From assembly GCF_000276665.1 (NCBI RefSeq), contig NW_004955459.1:11596053-11660052 (forward strand): a DNA stretch of 64,000 nt, read 5' to 3'. Made by a program: the position numbers and the translations under genes. This document shows positions 24,655-35,460 of the stretch, piece after piece. Origin of the DNA: Chinchilla lanigera (Eukaryota; Chordata; Mammalia; Rodentia; Chinchillidae). Under the pieces are notes generated by a model, which saw only the letters and a list, made by a program, of their open reading frames with translations, made no database searches and was not told where the DNA came from. The stretch's first letter is position 1; each line of letters opens with the position of its first letter.

Positions 24655-24745
24655 ATTTTCATCCTGCAAATATTTATTCAGCTCTTATCATGTGTCAGCC
24701 ACCTCCTAAGTATTAAATGATAAAATAAGCAGAGTCTCTAGAGGC
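24655..24745 (+). mobile_element. Ancient L2-class repeat fragment
   Basis: CTGCAAATATTTATTCAGCT, then CTTATCATGTGTCAGCCACC and AAATGATAAAATAAGCAGAG, is a second short copy of the repeat seen at 23.8 kb. The interval 24190-24654 around it holds nothing else I recognise. Confidence 0.5.
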
Positions 24746-24786
24746 ACATGTGCTACATCATGTGATTTAAAGGGATTGGCTCACAG

Positions 24787-24922
24787 GGTGTGGTGGCACA
24801 CACCTATAATCCCAGCACTGGGAAAGCTGAGGCAGGATTCTTGTGAGTTCAAGGCCAGCCTGTGCTACGTAGTGAGTTCAGGGCCAGCCTGAACTACATA
24901 CGGAGACCTTGTCTCTAAATTA
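24787..24922 (+). mobile_element. B1 SINE with 29-bp duplication
   Basis: It starts GGGTGTGGTGGCACACACCT and contains AATCCCAGCACTGGGAAAGC. Two consecutive 29-bp units, each beginning GAGTTCA and containing GGCCAGCCTG, precede the end GGAGACCTTGTCTCTAAATT. The 29-bp internal repeat is the arrangement seen in murine-type B1. The tail is a TTAA-rich run rather than pure A. Confidence 0.92.
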
Positions 24923-25224
24923 ATTAATTCATTAATTGGCTAACATTCTAAGGCTCTAAGAATAGCATGCTATATACTTGTACTTTATACAAGAATTTTG
25001 ATTTGATCAAGACAGCTGCACTAAACAGAAAAGATAATCTCTACTCTAAGGTAGTGAAGTTCAAATCTAGATACATGGACCACAAGGTCCTTGATCTTTT
25101 GTTTCTCCACGATTTTTTTCCCAAAAAGGAACTCTATTCAGAAGAAACTCACCAAGCAAGCCAGAGACTGTCATCAATGAGTTTCCTTTGTGCTAAGATT
25201 TGCCCTGTTTTAAGTATCCTCCTT

Positions 25225-25390
25225 TAAAACCATAGCAGGGTTCCTTAATCTCAGCACTATTGGTATTTTTGGATAAAAAGACCCATTGTAGAATATTCAG
25301 CAACATCTGAAGCCATGATAAGTGAAATGCCCTTGGATGCTGATGAATGTTCCTGGGGGTAATAAGGGCATCATTCTTGGCTGAAAACAC
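25225..25390 (+). mobile_element. MER5-like hAT element
   Basis: It reads CAGGGTTCCTTAATCTCAGC, then ACTATTGGTATTTTTGGATA, CATTGTAGAATATTCAGCAAC and GTTCCTGGGGGTAATAAGGG. This follows the MER5 order ('cagggttcctcaacctcggcactattgacattt...'). The 3' terminal inverted repeat is truncated. Confidence 0.7.
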
Positions 25391-25507
25391 TAGTAGAGTA
25401 CAAAGACAAAGGACTATGTCCTGAAGCTCACTACCTTGTAAAAGCTAAGCAGAGGAGAAGAAGTTAGTGTGAAAGACCAACAGAGCAAGTTTCAAGAAAG
25501 AAATGGT

Positions 25508-25651
25508 TGGCCAGACTTGGTAGTACACACCTGTAATCACAGCATTGAAGAGGCTGAGGCAGGAGGATTGCTGTGAGTTGGAAGCCAGCCAGGGCCACAT
25601 AAGCAATTTCAAGGCTATCCTACACTACATAACAAGACCATGTCTCAAAAT

Positions 25652-25714
<63 letters not shown>

Positions 25715-25716
25715 AA
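25508..25716 (+). mobile_element. B1 SINE whose tail became (GAAA)n
   Basis: The B1 body starts GGCCAGACTTGGTAGTACAC and ends ACCATGTCTCAAAATA. It then runs directly into about 15 GAAA units (25652-25716), so the microsatellite apparently grew from the SINE's A-tail. The internal duplicated region is present but diverged. Reading the repeat as protein gives a poly-KE stretch that is not a real gene. Confidence 0.9.
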
Positions 25717-25954
25717 AAGAAATGATTGGCAAACAGCTGTTCCCAAAATGTTCCATAAGATATATACGGAGAAAAAAGAATAATCTTTGAGTCTGGTTAT
25801 GAACAGGTCTTTGGTGACTGTAAGGAGTACAGTTTCAGAGGACTGGCAGAGGCAGGAGTCTGGAAGTATATAAAATGCATAGGGGTGGATGGGGTGGATT
25901 GTTTAAAGAGTGAATTCCTCTTTAAACAAGCTTGAGAACATTGTAAAAGTGATG

Positions 25955-26330
25955 CTGTATAATCTCTGGGCTGAAGACTGAAAGGATTGGAAGCTTCTAC
26001 TTTCTGGATCTTGGAATACTCTCTCAGACCTGTGAGAAGCTATATCAGATGTTTGAGCAGCCTGAGACCACCACGCTGTGATCACTGTCTCAGCTGAATC
26101 CAGCCTCCCACCCATCCCACCAAGTGACCGACATGCAAGTGAGTCCCTAGGCCAGTCCAATTACCTACTGATACCAGTGAGTGAACTAAGTCAAAGTTAC
26201 CAGGAGCAGAATCTGCCCAGGCAATCCCTGCCTAAGTTTCTGAGCTACAAAATCACGTGGAACTATAAAATTATAAGGTTTAGAATGGTATGTTTCCTAG
26301 CAGTGTGTACCTGAAACAGATTGCAGCGCT
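25955..26330 (+). mobile_element. MLT1-type LTR, degraded
   Basis: It contains GGAAGCTTCTACTTTCTGGA, then TCTTGGAATACTCTCTCAGA, AGACCACCACGCTGTG, ATCCAGCCTCCCACCCATCC and GACATGCAAGTGAGTCCCTA. This order is typical of MLT1 LTRs ('ggcttctgctttctggctcttggaatgc...cagacatgtgagtgagcc'). It ends around AGCAGTGTGTACCTGAAACA. It is an old endogenous retroviral LTR with no coding sequence. Confidence 0.65.
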
Positions 26331-26849
26331 AATGCCAGTTTCCTTTTCCCAGTTACAGGGTTTAAAGAACAAGGATAATGACTGAATGACCTTCAGTCCA
26401 GCAAGGTCCACTATTCTGCAATTGCTCTAAGCACATGTGATTGGTGTGAGACTCTAGACCCAGACAGATACAAGGTCAACTCTTAGTTTCCCCTGTTCTG
26501 GTTTTGTAAACAAAGGCTTTTTATCAGACCTAGTCATAAAGTATTATCAAGATTGAGTGAGGTGCATTTATGAAAGCATTTATATAATACCTACACAGTA
26601 AATGATTGCTAAATTTTTTATCTTATTTAAACTGAGAGTTTTTCCAGCAATGGACAGCAAATAATTACACTGTTTATAAAGTTGCCCTCATTTTAACTTC
26701 ATGAAATTTTATACTAAATTTGTCTCTTTCTGGAGTTCCTCCTCTTACCTTCTGCTTCTTTACAACGGCAAACTCAGATCTGTTCCTTGTGGCCTTTTTG
26801 TGGCTTTCAACCTCTATTTCTTATTATTTGACCTATAAAGCTTCATATG
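26331..26849. other. Mostly unannotated; weak MIR at about 26500-26610
   Basis: A MIR-like 3' part is suggested by AGTATTATCAAGATTGAGTG, then AGGTGCATTTATGAAAGCAT and CACAGTAAATGATTGCT. Nothing else is recognisable. Confidence 0.45.

Positions 26850-26938
<89 letters not shown>
26850..26938 (+). repeat. Compound (CA)n(GA)n microsatellite
   Basis: About 21 CA units pass directly into about 22 GA units. The compound purine/pyrimidine arrangement is common in mammals and often variable in length. Confidence 0.97.
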
Positions 26939-26939
<1 letters not shown>

Positions 26940-27189
26940 AAGAGAATGAATCCCTCTAAGCCACAAGTTCCCACGTGGGAAATGTTCATATGAAAAAATT
27001 GACTCCTGAATGTCCTCTTAGCAGCTACAAGAATTTCAGTTCCAGTTTGTATAACTTGTAAATCACTACTGTTGGAAGTAAGTCACAAAGCAGGCAAGAG
27101 AGGAAAAAAGAAGTAGGTGCTGGGAATATAAAAAAAATAGAGTAGAGGGGAGTAGAGGTTTTTGCAATGAAATATTGGGAACTTTGGAG

Positions 27190-27262
27190 GAAATTGTAAA
27201 ATAAAGGAAAGAAAGAAAAGAAAGGAAGACAAAAGAAAAGAGGAAAGAAAAAAAGGAAGAAG
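27190..27262 (+). repeat. GAAA/GGAAA purine tract
   Basis: This is an imperfect purine run (GGAAAGAAAGAAAAGAAAGG, then AAGACAAAAGAAAAGAGG). The 85-codon frame on the other strand is Phe/Leu/Ser-rich because of this composition and is not a gene. Confidence 0.8.
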
Positions 27263-28584
27263 CCTGATACTTTAGCTAGCAAAGGGATGCTCTGGGGTAT
27301 GAACCGGGCCCCAGGCAGAGCTGAGGCAGTAATCCTACTTACTAGACAGCTATTTCAAAGATACAAAGTTAGCCAGGAAAGAAGCCCAAGGCCTTTTCTC
27401 TATTGCATACCCAAACTACTCTGCCTTGCTGGACTCCCAGGGGACTTGGTTGTAGGTGTTAATAATTCTGAATCAGAACATTGCTATACATTGGACATTT
27501 AGGTGGGAAACACACAGAAAGAATGTCTCCTACTATGCATTTTGCCTAAAGAACCAGTTCACCAACATGCCCGTGGTCTCCAGGAGGGAATTTTTGCAAA
27601 GTTACTAATAAGCAATGGGTATTCAGGTAAAATCAATTATGTATCACCCATTATAAATAATTTAAGTAGGTGAGCTGTCACTAGAAATGTATTTATTATG
27701 CTCTTTTGTTGTCTCACCTTGAGAAGCATAAAATTATAAGGTGAGTGGCAACCTGCGACCCGTAAGCCCAATTTTCACATAATTCTAAGTTCCTTGTTTT
27801 CCACGGTCATTCCAAGAAATGGCTGAGGATTAACATAGTGTTTGAGTGGTGGTGGCAGGAGGATGATGATACTGAGAAACAGTGGATCTAACACAGTGGT
27901 AGCCAGGAGCCTGGTTCTGCGTCAGGATCTGTTTGATGCCATGGAACAGGTGGAATTCATAGAAACAAAATAGATTTGATGCCTTCGGGTTCAAAGCAAT
28001 TAGGTTATGTCTGCCTTGCCGAGAACTACTCTCTGCCACCACAGGGCACAGAGCCAGAGACCAACCACACTGAATGTCTGCGGAGGTTCCTTTGAGGAAA
28101 ATGACTCCCCACTCAACCCTATTTAGGCCTTCTCACAGCCAAGACTTTTCTGGGCAGAGGCCGCGTGTGAGTGGAGAATAGGAAGGAGAGCAACCACATC
28201 TTACATGGGGCCTGGAATTTAGGTTTTTGACATTTTCTCCAAATGTAGTTATATAAACACTGTACTTTGGAAGAGTTAAAATAAGAATTTATTAAATGTA
28301 AATATTTAAATCTACCATATAGTTTTACCCCAGTTTCTCCATCTCTTCTCTTTATAGTAGTTATGGATCATTACAAATGGAAGTGTTTCGGGTTCACGCC
28401 ATCTCTCACAGATCCTGTCCAACCCGGCCATCACCTATGGTACTGGGCACAAAAGAGGAAACTTCTCAGAATAAAGGAACTAGATAGATAAGGCTGAAAG
28501 TGAGAGGAAATGAATATGCAGGGCATGCATATAGGTCTGGTATTTTGTTAAGGTGCTCTAGAAAGTACGCCCCTCAAGAGCTGG
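27263..28584. other. Unannotated sequence
   Basis: I see no recognisable gene or repeat. The 70-71 codon frames at 27287-27502 and 27830-28042 have no motifs. Confidence 0.4.
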
Positions 28585-28690
28585 GGCTCACTCTTTCATC
28601 TGCATAGCTCTAACTCATCATGCCGACCCAGGACACAGTAGGAGCTCAATGCATGTGTGTTGAGCAGGTAAATGAATGAATGAATTAACA
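28585..28690 (+). mobile_element. L2/MIR-type 3' end
   Basis: CAGGACACAGTAGGAGCTCA, then ATGCATGTGTGTTGAGCAGG and AAATGAATGAATGAATT, follows the common 'cacatagtaggtgctcaataaatgttgaatgaatgaatga' end shared by L2 and MIR. Confidence 0.6.
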
Positions 28691-29251
28691 ACACTAAGCC
28701 AGACAGGTGATTCTTTATGCAATATATGATACTGTCAAGTTCAACTGCCTGCAAGGGAATCATTTGTCTATGGAGTAGGCAAATTTTCAATCTGAAGCTG
28801 ACTTTAAGCCATTGCTCAGTCCAAGTGCCTAACTAAAGGAACATAAATGATTCTTAATATCCAACCAAGGAAAACATAGGTGGAAGAGGGACTCTGCAGC
28901 TGGAAAAATTGGAGCATATTCCAAAACCAATAAGAAATTCCCTTTTGATTGTCAATTATTTGGGATTACCTGAGCCTAGGTCACAGATCATTGATGTGGA
29001 TAATCAAGAATTGACTGCACACACACATGTGGATCTTAAGCCTGCTTGGACTCAGGCATCCTCCAGTGGCCTGGTCATAGCCTCCGCTATTCTCTGTCAC
29101 ACAGAGCCCAGGGTGGGAATGGAGGGGTAAACCTATACCAAGCCTGGGTGGGGAACAGAGGACTTCTACTACCTGAAAGATAAAAGCTTCCCTGAGAGCT
29201 ACAAGAATGAAATGGGGTTTGTTATGAGCTCTGCAACAAGAGTGAAAGTGA

Positions 29252-29441
29252 GGGCTGGGATATAGCTCAGTGGCATAAGCACCTGCCTGGCAAGCGCAAG
29301 GTCCTGAATTTGATTCCTGGTACCAAAAAAAAAAAAAAAAAGAATTTGTTTTGGGCTGGAGACATAGCTCAGTGGCATAAGCGCCTGCCTGGCAAGCGCA
29401 AGTTCCTGAGTTCAATCCCTGGTACTGCAGGGGGAAAAAAA
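29252..29441 (+). mobile_element. Two ID SINEs within one target duplication
   Basis: Copy 1 (29252-29341) and copy 2 (29353-29441) both read GGCTGG...ATAGCTCAGTGGCATAAG, then TGCCTGGCAAGCGCAAG and a GGTAC end with an A-tail. They are separated by AGAATTTGTTTT. The pair as a whole is flanked by AAGAGTGAAAGTGA (29238-29251) and AAGAGTGAAGGTGA (29442-29455), 13/14 identical. Either a dimer was inserted, or copy 2 landed in the A-tail of copy 1. Copy 2 lacks an obvious duplication of its own. The 180-codon minus-strand frame across this region is an artefact of the two SINEs. Confidence 0.93.
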
Positions 29442-29455
29442 AAGAGTGAAGGTGA

Positions 29456-31489
29456 ATAAGAGGTAGGGGCTCATGGGAAAGGAAATCAAGTATTACCTGT
29501 TCCAGCTGCATCTTCTTAGTCACTACTGCCTCAGAACTGCCTGTCCTAATGCATTCCCTGTATTAAAAGCAGGAACAACTAGGCACAAGGTTGAAGAGAG
29601 AGAATTTCTCTACTTTAGGCACTGTGGCTTCTTGTCCTCACCTCTGAGGCCCTTGCACTTGGCCTCTAGTCCTCAGTCATTCCCAACCTTCCCCGAACAG
29701 CTTCCCCTGGGAATGATCTACTTTCGCAGCCTCTCCTCCTGCCCCATAACCAATTTCTCATTCCACAATATTCTATGCCCTCAGCCTTCAAAGGTCAAAT
29801 CCAGGATAATTTGATGAATTAATCTGGGCTTTCAGATTAACATGTTAATGGGTACTTTTTCTAACAGGACTTTCCAAAAGTTGGCCTTTCTGAGCCATCA
29901 GAGCTCAGGAGGAAGGCATCAGAGATGGGGTAGGTGGGGTGCAACAGAAGAATATTTTAGGATCTGTGACTTGAAGCTCTCAGATACTTTTGGCTTCCTC
30001 TAAGAGGATCTGTCTGCTAGAGGTGAGCAAGGATCAGGATTTTCTGAAGAGACTGATGAGTCTGGAATGTCATTTAATATATTACTACCTCAGTGGTACC
30101 TAAGGGCTTTTTATAGCCCTTCCACCTCATTATTCTAATTTTCTGAGAGCATTTAAGCAAGTATAAAGGGTCTCAACTGAAGAAATATACACGGCATCAT
30201 AATAAGTGCAGGAAAGGGATAGCTATGATCAGGCAATTGTGTGGCATTCTGAGGAGGGAGGGCACTGGATGTACATGCACTGAGACTCTTCCTTCATGGT
30301 GGAGCTGTCTTAAGGCATTCTTAACCTCACCAGAAAGAGTAGGATAATTTATGCATTAACATTTTCTTTTAATGTGGTTAGCATTTTCCTCATTTATAGC
30401 TAATTAGGTTAAGCATGCATGGGGAGCCAGGGAGAAAGGCTTTTAGTGATGCTCTAAGTGATTAGTTATTTGAATAAAGTAAAGAACCTGTAAAGGATGG
30501 GAGTCCTGGCACATGTTAAACAGGCTTCCCTACTCAGTGTGAGAATCAGCCCCCTCTAGTTTTAAAGATACTGTAGTCATTAAAGCATTCATTAAAGTAA
30601 AAAGATACAGAATATGCCGAACACTGTAAACATGTTGTAAGCCATGTATATGTGTGATACAAGAGACATCAAAACAAATGGGCAAAGGCTGAACATATTG
30701 GATATTCAGTTTCCTGGGAGCCATGAGGTAGAGCTTTGGTCTTTTGAGTCACATTAACTTGCTAGGGCCCAGGGATAAAGTGATAGCTATGGTCAAGAAA
30801 CATTCCTTTGAAACTTGGATTTGCTAAATTAGAATAATAATTGCCTCTCCTCCCTCTGATGTTGTTATTATAATTAAAGAAAGTATATGCGTGTCACCTA
30901 CGCAAAAAGTGGGCACAAATAGGTAGTGGTTATTGTTATAAGATCATAAGATCATAATTACCCCCTCATTTGCTTGACTAAACCATACATTTTACTCATT
31001 TTTTTTGTTTTCTTCCTTTTAACCAATCCAGACCTCTTACGTTCATGGCTGCTATCTTATGCAAAGTGCAAGTCCTTATGCATATAGCTTTCCTTAAGCC
31101 TACTCTAGTTGGAAGAGTTTCAAATACTTATTCTTTACCAATAATTTTCAGCAAACAAAAGCTTAAGCAACAAGAAGGCATTACCATAAGGAGCAGAATA
31201 CAGTGTTTGTCTCATGATGTATCAGCTTTAGGCACCCTGGGAATTTCAACAGACTTTCCTCTTCTGTGCACAGATGGTCAAGTGTGGCATCAGGAGAAAG
31301 GTTCAGAAAACCTAGATTAGTCCATTCACATTAGCCTTACCTATGTGGCCTGTGTGAGTTCCCAGGCTCTAGAGCTCTGTTTCACTCTGTGCAAAGACTA
31401 TCTTCATGAAGTAAATGAAATAATTTAAAGGAAAGAATTACAGATCTCAATCTCTCATCAAGGAATTAGTTTTTCAGACACAATATTTT
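29456..31489. other. Unannotated; weak MIR at about 30830-30930
   Basis: The 113-codon plus frame at 29473-29814 follows directly from the ID pair and has no recognisable domain. A MIR-like trace (TTAGAATAATAATTGCCTCT, then TGTTGTTATTATAATTAAAG) lies at 30825-30930. Nothing else can be named. Confidence 0.4.
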
Positions 31490-32035
31490 GATGGATTAGA
31501 AGGACATTGTTCACAATAGCCAAATAATGCAAACAACCAACATGTCTATTGATGTATGAGTGGACAGGGAAGATGTGGTATACATATACAATGGAGTATT
31601 CATCCATGGATAGGAATGAAATTCTGTTATTGAGGCAATGTGTGTAGAACAGCGTAGGGCACAGCATGTTCAAGGAAATAAGCCAGGCACAGAAGGACAA
31701 GTGTAACATTTTCACACTCATTTGTGGAAGCTGGAAAAGCCAAAGGGCAGGGAGTGATTGATAGGGATTGGGAAGTGGGGAGAAAGGTTGGATAACAGGT
31801 ACCAAGTACAACTGATCAGGAGAAATTGGTTCTTATATTTACAGCACAGTAAGGTAACAATTTCTGATGTATTTACAAAAAAACTAGAAGAGTCCTGTGT
31901 TGTTTGAGGACATGGAAATGCTAATTATCTTAGTTGGCCCTTTACATTGAATACATGTATTGCATTGTTATACTATATCCCATACATAGATATGAATATG
32001 TGTAAATTTTTAAAATTATAGCAATTTTTTAAAGG
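31490..32035 (+). mobile_element. L1 3' end, old subfamily
   Basis: It opens with ORF2-end sequence (CATTGTTCACAATAGCCAAA, then CCAACATGTCTATTGATGTA and ACAATGGAGTATTCATCCAT). It then enters a 3' UTR (AGGTTGGATAACAGGTACCA, then GAGAAATTGGTTCTTATATT and AGCACAGTAAGGTAACAATT), and ends AATTTTTAAAATTATAGC. This matches an L1M-type 3' end rather than the L1 type at 50-63 kb. The reading frame is broken, and the 117-codon minus-strand frame is a shadow. Confidence 0.75.
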
Positions 32036-34879
32036 ATTGCTTGTTTTACACAATTCTCTGCCTAGCTTCTGATTCAGCTCTTTCTCCTTTATTAGCTTCC
32101 TGGTGCAGGAAACAAGATTTTTTTTTTGGAAGAACTGTGGGCTTTGCGCTCTGCAGCCAGGTACACTAAGTTAAGGACATCAGTCTGTTCCCCTCTGCAA
32201 TGGCTAAACCTGCACCCACAATGCCAGCGTGCGGGTACAATAAGGTTAAACAAGGCCTGGCACATAACTGTGTGGAACAACTTTCATTTCCCTTCCTTGG
32301 CAACAATCGAACCAGAAAAGTTATAGATTTTCAAGAATCTTTCCATCTGAATGCTTGAGTAGGCTCCTACAAGTATTCAGTAAGAGAGGTTTTTGATTTC
32401 TCTCTTCCTAGAGTGCCCTCCCTGACCACCATCACTGCTCATACCCTTGGGCCATCTTCACCACTGTCCTGGGAAATGAAGCTTGCATGGCAGTGAGGTC
32501 CATGAAGACAGTACCATTTTAAAACAGGGTGAAGACCCCAGTGAGAAGGTGTCATTGCCTCCCAGATTCCTAGACACTTTGCCAGCTTCAGGCAGCTGGT
32601 CTGATGAGGAACAGGTGAATCTTTTTTCCATTCTTTTAATTCAATTCTAATTGTACGGCTGGAGATGCCTTCAATGGACTCTTTTTTCTTTTTTCTTGGT
32701 AAATTTCCTTGGGGAGTGTACCCCAAGACCTCTTCTCTTTGTGATAACTTATTCTGGCCAGCAGGGCCAGTGTCTATTTATTACATTTCCCAACCACCCC
32801 CCTCTGCAACCCTACCAGGAGGAGCCCTGCTGCAGTTGCTGATGACTAGAGAATTACTCAAGTGTGAACTGTTTCACTGTCTGTCACTTTGCTCATTAGG
32901 CAAGTGAGAAAATGTATCTATGGCCCTGTCTCACGGTCCTCATTAGCTTAGAGGCACATTTTCACTTCCCTTATTTGTTTTAAAGATGAATGCATAAGAA
33001 ACAGTATTCAGTCAGTGTTCCTCAATATAATTTTAAGAAGCAAAAGCCTGGATAATCTTATTATCTTCCCAATAATTGTGTTGTTCAGACAATAGGGAAG
33101 GGTAATTGCCTCTACTGCATTTCTACCCAGGGTAGAGGAGTGGAATTGTGTGAGTTGTAGTAAGGATTTAAGTCTTCAGCATTGAGGGAAGATAATGGTG
33201 CTTTCAAAAATGTAATAAACAGATACCCCAGTAAGGACAACTATATAAACTAATGAGCCTTTGCTCTTGTAGTATTTCCATCTAATACTCTGGTCCTGTG
33301 TGTAGAAAATATAATATTATTACTGAATAACTACCTTTGTGTTCAATGCAATTCTATTTCTACCTGGACATTTAGTAAAAGGTCAGGTTTTTGTTTGTTT
33401 GTTTTTGGCCAGGATGGTAATATGGGACAGATATGTGGAGGTATATTTAAGATTTGATTTTTATGGAGCATTCTTTACGGGTATTTATGATTGTTTCTCA
33501 TCTCTAGATTTATTTACTGAGATGATAAAACAGAGCTGAGATCACCCAGTATCATTCAAGAGTTTTGACATTCTGGTTGCCTTCTTGATAGAAATGTGTC
33601 AGCCTATTTCTTGCTTGCTGCGCTTGACTTGGGGTGCTTAGGATCCATTTTTGTTCAGTCACAAAAGTGTTGTTTCAAATTCATTAGCATCTGTGTTGAG
33701 TCCCAGCCCAGATACCCTGTGGCTCATGATTTAAGTGGAGAACATTTGTCCCACAGGGCTAAAGGAAGCCAAATGTGATGTTCTTTTGGTTTGTTTTTGT
33801 GTTTGTTTGTCTTGTTTTTTGTTTTACCTAAGCTCAAAACTTCTAACACACATGTAGCCTATCAGGGCTGGTATCAGCCTTTCACAGCATCAGAACAAAC
33901 AGATGAACTAGACTGGTAAATATGCACAGTGTGTTGCTGTTTATTTGCATTTTCAGACCTGAATCTTGAAATCTAAGAAGTGTGGATAAAGAAGCATTCT
34001 CCTATTTTTTAAGCTTGATTCTTTTAGTAACAATGCTAGTTGAAATGCCTGAATTTTCATCTCCTTTAGCCATTTTCTTCATTCAGAGAAATGAGAATGT
34101 GCATAACCCATTCAAGGGAAATATAATGCATTATTATAATATGGCTTGGCCTAAGTAGCTAATCACTTTTTATTAACACTTTTTGGCCCAGGGAGTTGGG
34201 ATTTCTCTAAGCTGACTGTCAGGCCAGGGATCCTGGGAGTCTATATTAGTAATTAGCATTACAAGATCTTGACTCCTGGGGTGATTCAAATTAATACAAA
34301 ATAAAAGTGCAAATTTCCAAATAGATTTGAAAGCTACCTCTATTATTAAATTTCTGTTATTAAAGCCCTTTCCAGCTAGTATGACAGGAGTCCAAAGCAG
34401 AAGGTTTCCTTAAATATCTACACAACTTGTCTTGGATTCTTTAAAATTAAATAAAAGAGCTTACAATGAAAGATCAAAAGAATTTTCTGTACAATTGAGT
34501 TACGCCTTGGCAGTAAAGTTTTCCACCAAACCAAATCCCTACAAAGCAATATTAGTTTCATGGTCACAGTTGCTTTTGGACTTTCCTTGATACACTTGGC
34601 AGCTATCTTCAGAGCATCCAAAGAACCGCTGGCAACATCAATCACTCATTTCATAAGCAGGAGCTAAGAGGCGACAGGAGGGCGCTTGGCATAATACCAT
34701 CTCTCCACCATGGAACCCCTCCCAGGCAAGAAAAAAAAGAAAAGAAAAGAAACAGTGCAGCATAGAGACATTATGGAGCACTCCCCTTCGCATAAGGTTC
34801 TACTAATGTGTAAATAACCTGCTTTCTCTAACCATGTCTTTAGCAGGCTAAGTGGTTAATTGTTATTGATCAGCTCTGC
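32036..34879. other. Repeat-poor sequence without a recognised gene
   Basis: I see no SINE, LTR or L1. Frames of up to 95 codons overlap on both strands at 32.1-32.9 kb and carry no domain. There is a GTTT-rich stretch at 33388-33410 and another at 33788-33828. Confidence 0.45.
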
Positions 34880-35460
34880 CCACTGTTCCAATATCAGTCA
34901 TTATTGAAAATAATCTCAGTATCCTTCATTGAGCATGCATCTGTTTCCATGGGAATGCATTTTAAACACAGAAAGCTACTTGAGTGTTATTGGTTTCACT
35001 GGTAGCACCGGCACTGAGGGCTGTGGTGGCCCAATCTGTCATAGTTAATCAACTCTCATCTCTTAACACTGGCTGCAGTTATCAATGAGGTAAGGATTAA
35101 TATTCTGGGCGAAGCAGATGATAAATCATTTGTATATAATTAGTGTACAGCAAGGTTACAGCTGACATGAATTTTTATCTTAATTATGAGAGAAATTTGT
35201 TCCATTAATTTAATTTAGTTTGCATGAGTGGCTAGACACCTAACAAAGTTAATCTTACACCTGTCATTACAACATTAAGGAGAAAGCCTCGTGTTAAGGC
35301 GCTTGCCTCAGATCTTCCTGTGGATGAGGATAATGTTGTTCATCCTGATGTGAAAATAGATGATCGTAGACAGAAGACGTAAAGTCGACTCTTCTTAAAG
35401 TGTCCCAGGGGATTTATGGGAGAATATTGAAGCAACTCAACTCGAGGTGCTCGGCTTTGG
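34880..35460. other. Candidate conserved non-coding element
   Basis: It is repeat-free and rich in homeodomain-like words (TATATAATTAGTG, CTTAATTATGAG, CCATTAATTTAATTTAG). It retains CpGs in an AT-rich setting (CTGGGCGAAGCAG, CCTCGTGTTAAGGCGCTTGC, GATCGTAGACAGAAGACG, AAAGTCGACTC). No long open frame spans it. This texture is typical of developmental enhancers, but conservation cannot be measured here. Confidence 0.35.

Noticed and set aside
25545..25790. 81-codon frame with KERKKE repeats
   Set aside because: B1 body followed by its (GAAA)n tail.
26850..26938. CRISPR-like or regulatory repeat array
   Set aside because: It is an ordinary dinucleotide microsatellite; no spacer structure anywhere in the window.
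28981..29523. 180-codon minus-strand open frame
   Set aside because: It reads through both ID SINEs (repeated GTCACQAGAYATEL-like peptide is the ID in reverse) and their tails; no domain.
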